Shown here: one piece after another, positions 32,599 through 37,685 of the stretch
Layout: each line of letters begins with the position of its first letter
Position numbering within the stretch: the stretch's first letter is position 1
Assembly (NCBI GenBank): GCA_919902995.1
Contig: CAKKSD010000037.1
Coordinates: 1 to 37,685, forward strand
Reading direction: 5' to 3'
DNA from: Thermodesulfovibrionia bacterium
GTDB taxonomy: Bacteria > Nitrospirota > Thermodesulfovibrionia > JACRGW01
DNA length: 37,685 nucleotides
Notes under the pieces: model-generated
What the model was told of the DNA's origin: nothing
Seen by the model: only the letters and a program-made list of their open reading frames with translations
Databases searched by the model: none
Program-made: the position numbers and the translations under genes

Positions 32599-32692
32599 GT
32601 CATTCCTGAGTAAGCAGGAATCCAGATGTCGTCCCTGTGAAAACAGGGAACTATATTAAAGATACTGGATTCCGCATCAAGTGCGGAATGAC
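32599..32692. repeat. MITE-like palindrome upstream of the histidine kinase
   Basis: Starts GTCATTCCTGAGTAAGCAGG and ends TGCGGAATGAC. Interior halves AATCCAGA and CTGGATTCC are complementary. Same family as 4493-4635 and 36686-36802. Confidence 0.75.
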
Positions 32693-32742
32693 AGGGGTAA
32701 GGTAACCCTGTAGCAAGACTATAGAAAATTACAAGTTAAAGA

Positions 32743-32771
32743 TTGACAGTTTTCAAAAAAGGGTGTAGATT
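32743..32771 (+). promoter_or_regulatory. Promoter of the histidine kinase, possibly leaderless
   Basis: Consensus TTGACA (32743) and TAGATT (32766) with a 17-base spacer. Transcription would start about 7 bases after the -10, at or next to the ATG at 32779, leaving no room for a ribosome-binding site. Confidence 0.6.
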
Positions 32772-32778
32772 TTAAGCC

Positions 32779-35181
32779 ATGAAAGACGAACTCAAGACAA
32801 AGAAGCAACTTATTAACGAATTGGCAAAGCTCCGTAAAAGGCTTTCTAAACTTGAGGCACCAGAGATCAAGCGCAAGTTTAATGATAAAAAACTGAAAGA
32901 AAGTGAAAAGATGTTTAGGATAATAGTTGAAAATTCAACTGATGGGGTTATGGTAGTAAACAGTAATGGAAAAATTCTTTTTGCCAATGAATCATCAGCA
33001 AGGAATCTCGGTTATTCTAAAAACGAATTTCTTAAGTTAAATATTACAGACATATATGTCGTGGAATCAAAAGAGGAGTTCGAAAAATATTATGCTAATA
33101 TGCTTGAAGGGAAGAGGCTAAGGTTTGAGACAAAGCACCGCAGGAAAGACGGTTCTTTAATGGATGTTGAAGTTGTATTAAATGTCTTTGACCTTAAAGG
33201 AGAAAAGGTTTCTTACTGTATCTGTCGTGATATTACCGAACGTAAGCGGGCTGAGGAGGAGATACAGAAACTCAACGAAGAACTTGAACGGCGGGTCATA
33301 GAACGGACAGCAGAGCTCGAAGAAGCAAACAGGAAACTGAAAAAGAGTAAGGCGAAATATAAGGATATATTCAGCAATGTTGCAGTCTCCATACTTGAAG
33401 AAGACATCTCTGAGGTCAAGAAAGCAATTGATGATTTAAACGGGCAGGGAATAAGAGACTTTAAAAGATATCTCGATGAAAATCCTGATTTTGTACGCAG
33501 GGCTGTGCAAATGGTAAAGATAATAGATGCAAATGATACAGCCCTGAGACTCTATGGCGCAAAAAGCAAGTCCGAACTTATCACTTCTCTTGATAAAATT
33601 TTTACGCCTGCATCGTTTGAGGTATTTAAACAGGAGCTGATAGCTATAGCTGAAGGCAGGAGATATTTTGAGGCAGAAGATATCAACATGAATCTGCAGG
33701 GAGAACCAATGAATATCTGGCTACATGTGACATTGTCTTCGGAGAAATCAGGATCTGGAAGGCGCCTTACAACTATTATTGACATCACTGACCTCAAACG
33801 TATCGAAAGCCGCCTTTCTCTACAATACGATATCACCAGCATATTATCAGAATCCAAAGGCATTAATGAGACAATGGAGAAAATCCTTCAGGTTGTCTGC
33901 GAAAGAAATGGATGGGAGATTGGCGAGATATGGTTTATTGACGAAAAGACAGATACACTTCGACTGAACAGTCTATGGCATCAGCCCTCCCTCGATATAA
34001 CAGAGTTTGAGGCAATCAGTAAAGAGACAACATTTAAAAAGGGCGAAGGGCTACCCGGACGTGTCTGGGAAAACGGGCATCCTGAATGGATTATGGATGT
34101 TGCCGGCAATAAAGACTTTTTAAGAGAATCTATTGCCTCTAAAACAGGGATTCATTGTGCCTTTGCCTTCCCCATCAAAAGCTCAGGAAGGGTTTTAGGT
34201 ATCTTTACATTCTTCAGCAGGAAAATAGAACTACGTGACAACGATTTTCTCCAGATGCTCGATGCCCTCGGAAGTCAGATCGGCGATTTCATAGAACGAA
34301 AACATGCAGAGGAGGAATTGAAGAGATACAGCGAAGAACTCGAGAAAAGGGTAAAGGAAAGGACAAAAGATCTTGAGGAAGCAAAGGTTTTTGCAGAGAT
34401 CGCAAACAGGGTAAAATCAGATTTCCTTATGAATATGTCCCATGAACTTAAGACTCCCCTCAACTCGATAATAGGTTTCTCAGAGATAATGATAGACGGA
34501 ATACTTGGCGATATGACAGACCAGCAGAGGGGAAACCTGAAGAATATCTACGAGAGCGGGAAACACCTCTTTTCGCTTATAAACGACATCCTCGAAATCT
34601 CAAGGATTGATGCAGGCTTGACCGAGATTGAATCGAACAAATTCTCCTTAAGGAAATCCTGTGAAAGCATCATGGAAAAGTTCAGGGATAAGTCAATCAA
34701 GCGTAACATTGAACTTAAGGTCGAAATCGAGGAAGGACTAAAGGATATAATAGCCGATGAAAGAAAGATAAAGTATGTAGTATTTAACTTCCTTGATAAT
34801 GCTATTAAATTCACGCCAGATGGAGGAAGCGTGCTATTAAAGGCACGCCAAATTTCAGATTTCGGACTTCGGATTTCGGAATTAAAAGAGGCAGGGAAGA
34901 TCTTTCTGACTGAGAATGGAAAATTTTCATTCACCATCCCACAATCCGCAATCGAAATTGCAGCTGAGGATACAGGCATAGGTATTTCGCCCGAGGACCA
35001 GAAGAGGCTCTTCCAGCCTTTCCATCAGCTTGAGCCAACTCTGACCAAGAGATATCCTGGTATTGGGCTTGGCCTCTACCTATCTAAAAGATGTATTGAA
35101 CTTCAAAGTGGAGTGATATGGGTTGAGAGCGAGACAGGGAAAGGGAGCAGGTTCAACTTTGCGATCCCTATAAAGTATTGA
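32779..35181 (+). CDS. PAS-GAF sensor histidine kinase
   Basis: 800 aa, no transmembrane segments seen, so cytoplasmic. Order: coiled N-terminus, PAS domain (about 45-155; IIVENSTDGVMVVNSNGKIL ... CRDITERKRAEEE), coiled coil, a second PAS-like domain (about 190-340), GAF domain (about 350-515; GLPGRVWENGHPEWI), coiled coil, HisKA with phospho-acceptor H555 (NMSHELKTPLNSIIGF) and HATPase with N box (VVFNFLDNAIKF), G1 (EDTGIGIS) and G2 (GIGLGLYLSKR). Between N and G1 boxes lies an extra stretch of about 30 residues (ISDFGLRISELKE ...) encoded by heptad repeat sequence. No partner regulator is adjacent. Confidence 0.92.
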   Translation: MKDELKTKKQLINELAKLRKRLSKLEAPEIKRKFNDKKLKESEKMFRIIVENSTDGVMVVNSNGKILFANESSARNLGYSKNEFLKLNITDIYVVESKEEFEKYYANMLEGKRLRFETKHRRKDGSLMDVEVVLNVFDLKGEKVSYCICRDITERKRAEEEIQKLNEELERRVIERTAELEEANRKLKKSKAKYKDIFSNVAVSILEEDISEVKKAIDDLNGQGIRDFKRYLDENPDFVRRAVQMVKIIDANDTALRLYGAKSKSELITSLDKIFTPASFEVFKQELIAIAEGRRYFEAEDINMNLQGEPMNIWLHVTLSSEKSGSGRRLTTIIDITDLKRIESRLSLQYDITSILSESKGINETMEKILQVVCERNGWEIGEIWFIDEKTDTLRLNSLWHQPSLDITEFEAISKETTFKKGEGLPGRVWENGHPEWIMDVAGNKDFLRESIASKTGIHCAFAFPIKSSGRVLGIFTFFSRKIELRDNDFLQMLDALGSQIGDFIERKHAEEELKRYSEELEKRVKERTKDLEEAKVFAEIANRVKSDFLMNMSHELKTPLNSIIGFSEIMIDGILGDMTDQQRGNLKNIYESGKHLFSLINDILEISRIDAGLTEIESNKFSLRKSCESIMEKFRDKSIKRNIELKVEIEEGLKDIIADERKIKYVVFNFLDNAIKFTPDGGSVLLKARQISDFGLRISELKEAGKIFLTENGKFSFTIPQSAIEIAAEDTGIGISPEDQKRLFQPFHQLEPTLTKRYPGIGLGLYLSKRCIELQSGVIWVESETGKGSRFNFAIPIKY
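34851..34957. repeat. 7-bp-period arrays inside the histidine kinase gene
   Basis: 34851-34881 holds four or five 7-mers of the type GATTTCG/GACTTCG. A second, shorter run (AATCCGC, AATCGAA) is at 34937-34957. Together they bracket an insertion in the ATP-binding domain between the N and G1 boxes. Confidence 0.75.
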
Positions 35182-35183
35182 CC

Positions 35184-35651
35184 TCAGTATTTTCTTCTCT
35201 TCTCTATTATCTTATTCAGGGTATCCAGAAAATCTCTTGAGTCCGGTGATAACTCAACGGCTTTTCTTGCGAGCTCCTCTGCCCTTTCAAGTTCTTTATC
35301 AGTTGTGTAATAGAGCCAGGCAAGATTATTGTATGCCTGCGGGTCTGAGGTCTTTCTTACAGCCTTTTTATAATAAACCTCAGCATTTTCATAATCCCCT
35401 TTCTGGAAATAGACATTCCCCATGTAGAGATATGCTATCGGAAGTTCTTTTGAGGCTGTCTCATATTCCCTTAGTGCCTCATTAACCTCTCCATTTTTCT
35501 CATAACTTACACCAAGGTTTATATGTTCTTCAGGTGTTAATGGATCTTTCAGTATTACTATCCTCGGAAGACTGCAGGATGTTAAGACCATTGTCAGCAA
35601 TATTACTCCGATGGTTTTATCTTTAAAGCCCAGAATCCTGTTTTTCCCCAT
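35184..35651 (-). CDS. TPR-repeat lipoprotein (C-terminal half of a PA2778-type system)
   Basis: 155 aa with a lipobox (LLTMVLTSC, Cys about 26) and at least three tetratricopeptide repeats (HINLGVSYEKNGEVNEALRE; AYLYMGNVYFQKGDYENAEV; AYNNLAWLYYTTDKELERAE). It overlaps the C39-like gene upstream by 49 bases in another frame. In PA2778-family proteins, a C39-like domain and TPRs are normally one polypeptide; here they are two lipoproteins, each with its own signal. It ends 2 bases from the convergent histidine kinase stop. Confidence 0.85.
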   Translation of the reverse strand: MGKNRILGFKDKTIGVILLTMVLTSCSLPRIVILKDPLTPEEHINLGVSYEKNGEVNEALREYETASKELPIAYLYMGNVYFQKGDYENAEVYYKKAVRKTSDPQAYNNLAWLYYTTDKELERAEELARKAVELSPDSRDFLDTLNKIIEKRRKY

Positions 35652-36142
35652 ATCCTCATAAATTCTTCATCGGAGATAAATTTGTTTCTCTCCCTGCCAG
35701 AATTAACTATTACACCCTTTTCTGCGTATCCTGTGATGACCATGAAATGATTGACCTGGTAGATGGAGATGCCATAATCTACAAGCACAATAATTGGTAT
35801 GCCATCATCCACATCTTTTTTGATCTCATTGATACTTCCTGAATACTGTGATGTCTTTAACCCTAATCTCTTTGCGTAGAGCTCAAGGTCTATCCCCAGC
35901 AAACCCCTTGCTGTAGCGCTATAGATGGATGAGGCAATATCTTCAGGTGTTATGGATTTATTTGTCCGTTCTTTCTTATACCAGTAATCTATGACCGTAG
36001 CAAGTGACGAAGGTCCGCACTGGAAATCCTCCTGTTCAAAATAGGACATACCAGCGATTAATTTTGCATTCTCCGGCACTTGCGTTGTTGAACAGGCAGA
36101 AAGGGTCAACAACGAAAGAAGAGACAGCAAGAAGTAAATCAT
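35603..36142 (-). CDS. C39-like cysteine peptidase lipoprotein (PA2778-type)
   Basis: 179 aa. Lipobox LLTLSAC (Cys17), then a peptidase C39-like domain with Cys42 in QCGPSSLATVIDYWY and the catalytic His in QVNHFMVITGYAEKGVIVNSG. The C39 fold is known from bacteriocin-exporter proteases, but free-standing relatives of the PA2778 family have no proven substrate. It is followed by an overlapping TPR lipoprotein gene and preceded by a PA2779-type gene, the usual partner. Confidence 0.85.
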   Translation of the reverse strand: MIYFLLSLLSLLTLSACSTTQVPENAKLIAGMSYFEQEDFQCGPSSLATVIDYWYKKERTNKSITPEDIASSIYSATARGLLGIDLELYAKRLGLKTSQYSGSINEIKKDVDDGIPIIVLVDYGISIYQVNHFMVITGYAEKGVIVNSGRERNKFISDEEFMRIWGKTGFWALKIKPSE

Positions 36143-36190
36143 CTCTTCATAAATATCTCTATGAAAAAGACCTCTTTATTATCTCTAAAT

Positions 36191-36577
36191 CTAATCTGTT
36201 ACTATTATCTTATGACCTGTAAGTTGTAGCAATACGACAACGAGGATTGCGATAACGAGTAACGCCATTATAACACCCAATACATTGTCCTTACCGACTC
36301 TCAGGTCATCAATTTTCTGCGCGAGGCTATGTATCTGCTGATCACTCAGCTGGTTTAGCCTTGTCTTAATCTCCTCCTCGGTGAAACCCAGATCCTGCAG
36401 TCTCTGTTCTATGATTTTTGTTTCAAGGGTTGTCTGGATCTGTCTGAGGTCTGATTCCCTGTCAACCTGCTGCAGGGCTATCGCCTGTGAGGGGGAGAAT
36501 GCTGCCTCTACTCGAGGTACAATTGCAAACAGAGACATCACTATCACAAGTTGCCATGCGACATACCTTTTCAACAC
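36191..36577 (-). CDS. PA2779 family protein
   Basis: 128 aa. Signal peptide (YVAWQLVIVMSLFAIVPRVEA, cleavage after VEA), then FSPSQAIALQQVDRESDLRQ, a helical part (RLQDLGFTEEEIKTRLNQLS; QIHSLAQKIDDL) and a C-terminal membrane helix (GVIMALLVIAILVVVLLQL). This pattern matches the PA2779 family, which travels with PA2778-type cysteine peptidases. The start is a GTG at 36577 with an ideal AAAGGAGGTGAT SD and a good promoter about 40 bases upstream. First gene of a three-gene operon of unknown function. Confidence 0.85.
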   Translation of the reverse strand: MLKRYVAWQLVIVMSLFAIVPRVEAAFSPSQAIALQQVDRESDLRQIQTTLETKIIEQRLQDLGFTEEEIKTRLNQLSDQQIHSLAQKIDDLRVGKDNVLGVIMALLVIAILVVVLLQLTGHKIIVTD

Positions 36578-36617
36578 TCTATATCACCTCCTTTCAAAGG
36601 CATGGTAATACTGGAAT

Positions 36618-36646
36618 ATTATAACGACCAAATATTTTATTGTAAA
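36618..36646 (-). promoter_or_regulatory. Promoter of the PA2779-type operon
   Basis: Minus-strand TTTACA (36646-36641), 17-base spacer, TATAAT (36623-36618), a near-consensus sigma70 promoter. Confidence 0.65.
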
Positions 36647-36685
36647 GTATTTTGTAAATTCTATAGGTATTACTCTCTTCTCGTC

Positions 36686-36802
36686 GTCATTCCTGCTCCG
36701 TATCAAGGTACGGAATAAACTCCAGCAGGAATCCAGAAGCAGTCTCTATGAAAACAGGGAACAACATTAAAGGAACTGGATTCCCGTTTTCACGGGAATG
36801 AC
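36686..36802. repeat. MITE-like palindrome
   Basis: Starts GTCATTCCTGCTCCGTATC and ends TTTCACGGGAATGAC; contains GGAATCCAGAAG and ACTGGATTCCCG as inner complementary parts. It fills most of the 384-base interval between the PA2779-type gene and the next gene; the rest holds only the two promoters. Confidence 0.75.
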
Positions 36803-36890
36803 AACCACAGAATTGGAAATGCTTCAGTAAATTCCTGCCGGATGCATAACTTTCTGAATTAAATATATACAAAGGGAATCTTCATATTAC

Positions 36891-36917
36891 TTGACTTGAA
36901 AACTCCTGCTATATAAA
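36891..36917 (+). promoter_or_regulatory. Candidate promoter of the small membrane protein gene
   Basis: TTGACT (36891) and TATAAA (36912); the spacer is 15 bases, shorter than ideal. Confidence 0.35.
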
Positions 36918-36961
36918 CTTAGCCAGAAAAGTGATGGTATTTATTCGTGAGGTAAGGGGGA

Positions 36962-37402
36962 TTGAAGATAAGTTTTAGAGATATAAGACCTGCTGCAGAT
37001 AGAAGGGTACTCTTCATTATCTCCGGGATCAGCTGGAGCATAGTCGGGCTTATGCTCTGTAATACTGCTATCGGCTGGTTAGACCTAAACGCGAAAGGAT
37101 TTATCTTTGCCTTTGCCGGCATCCTTGTCTCTCTCTTTGCCTATCATATCGGTTTTTCAAAAATCGCTGACAGGAATATCGAGCGCATTTCGCAGATGGG
37201 AGAAAAGGTATGTATCTTCGCCTTCCAGGCATGGAAGAGTTATATATTGATAGCATTCATGATAGGTCTTGGCATTTTCCTCCGTTATCTACCGATCAAT
37301 AAATATTACCTCTCTGTTATGTATATCGGGGTAGGCTTCTCACTCTTTCTCTCGAGTATCCGCTATTACAGGGCTTTTTTCTTTACAAGGCATCGTATCT
37401 GA
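36962..37402 (+). CDS. Small integral membrane protein of unknown function
   Basis: 146 aa with four predicted membrane helices: VLFIISGISWSIVGLMLC, GFIFAFAGILVSLFAYHIGF, SYILIAFMIGLGIFLRYL and LSVMYIGVGFSLFLSSIRYY. It starts at TTG 36962, near GAGGTAAGGGGG. Two helices each contain a tryptophan or arginine at the membrane edge, but I see no catalytic motif and recognise no family. A monocistronic unit is likely, with a hairpin following it. Confidence 0.7.
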   Translation: MKISFRDIRPAADRRVLFIISGISWSIVGLMLCNTAIGWLDLNAKGFIFAFAGILVSLFAYHIGFSKIADRNIERISQMGEKVCIFAFQAWKSYILIAFMIGLGIFLRYLPINKYYLSVMYIGVGFSLFLSSIRYYRAFFFTRHRI

Positions 37403-37425
37403 ATCTATAATATTAATTTCCATAG

Positions 37426-37446
37426 TCCCCCTTTAGCAAAGGGGGA
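37426..37446. repeat. CCCCCTTT-agc-AAAGGGGG hairpin
   Basis: Perfect 9-bp stem with a 3-base loop, before the tRNA gene. It may terminate the preceding gene, or be a copy of a common dispersed repeat; there is no long T run. Confidence 0.55.
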
Positions 37447-37460
37447 TTTCAATCCATACA

Positions 37461-37536
37461 GGTCCCATCGTCTAGAGGCCCAGGACGTAGCCCTCTCAAG
37501 GCTAAGACACGGGTTCGAATCCCGTTGGGACCACCA
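37461..37536 (+). tRNA. tRNA-Glu (anticodon CTC)
   Basis: 76 bases with encoded CCA. Acceptor GGTCCCA (37461-37467) pairs with TGGGACC (37526-37532), discriminator A, then CCA. Anticodon loop CTCTCAA between AGCC and GGCT gives anticodon CTC, reading GAG. T arm CGGGTTCGAATCCCG is canonical. The body closely resembles E. coli tRNA-Glu. Confidence 0.95.
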
Positions 37537-37611
37537 GGGAACTCAGACTCATCGGGAAGGAGGAATGAGCTGATGCTAAACACTTCATTGATTTTGCTTT
37601 CTCGATAACAG

Positions 37612-37685
37612 ATGCTCAAAAAATATCTTAAGAAACTGATTGCTAAAAATAAGGACTTTATACTCGAAGAGGTTCTTGCAGTCGA
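37612..37685 (+). CDS. Start of an unidentified gene, cut by the window end
   Basis: An open frame from ATG 37612 (MLKKYLKKLIAKNKDFILEE and on) runs to the edge. It is lysine-rich and predicted helical. No clear SD. Too short to identify. Confidence 0.35.
   Translation, partial: MLKKYLKKLIAKNKDFILEEVLAV

Overview
The window looks like chromosomal DNA of an anaerobic, Gram-negative, deep-branching bacterium. I lean towards Nitrospirota (Thermodesulfovibrio-like), but this is inference from gene content and repeat style, not from a marker gene. Supporting signs are a selenocysteine formate dehydrogenase, formate-tetrahydrofolate ligase, NikR-controlled nickel uptake, two lipobox proteins, many GTG and TTG starts, and intergenic DNA full of short palindromic and 7-bp-period repeats.

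Layout. 1-6344 (+) is the translation locus thrS-infC-rpmI-rplT-pheS-pheT. It begins inside thrS, infC appears to start at an ATA codon, and pheS and pheT are of the archaeal type. 6334-12965 (-) is a one-carbon block: a NuoE-like, a NuoF-like and a selenocysteine FdhA subunit form an NAD-linked formate dehydrogenase, followed by a small ORF interrupted by TAG, then fhs and a TatA-like peptide. 13136-14852 (-) holds a receiver-only response regulator and glgC. 14983-16517 (+) holds bioA and a coupled 47-aa four-cysteine protein. 16529-21500 (-) is a metal-handling block with a Cu-type P1B ATPase, two methyltransferase-like proteins, three small membrane or secreted proteins and a YHS peptide. 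21643-22238 (-) is a nitroreductase with a micro-ORF.

22424-25932 (+) is nikR with its operator, then the nickel ECF transporter nikMNQO, followed by an orphan GGQ release-factor-like gene. 26524-31348 (-) carries aroE, a PDZ/radical-SAM/DUF512 protein, an AI-2E family membrane protein, pgsA and a YhaM-like nuclease. 31535-35181 (+) holds a quinone oxidoreductase and a PAS-GAF histidine kinase. 35184-36577 (-) is a PA2779-type protein with a C39-like lipoprotein and a TPR lipoprotein. The end has a small membrane protein, tRNA-Glu(CTC) and a truncated ORF.

How the parts fit. Formate dehydrogenase plus fhs makes or uses formyl-tetrahydrofolate, the first steps of the methyl branch of the Wood-Ljungdahl or a related C1 pathway. 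Nickel uptake would serve nickel enzymes encoded elsewhere, for example CODH/ACS or hydrogenase. The metal block looks like one co-transcribed copper or soft-metal detoxification operon.

The most unusual structural signal is a set of degenerate arrays with a strict 7-bp period. At least ten occur in 37.7 kb, each with a different unit word. Five lie within or partly within coding regions (bioA, nikM, nikQ twice, the histidine kinase) and one covers the start codon of nikN. They resemble in principle the heptanucleotide STRR repeats described in cyanobacteria.
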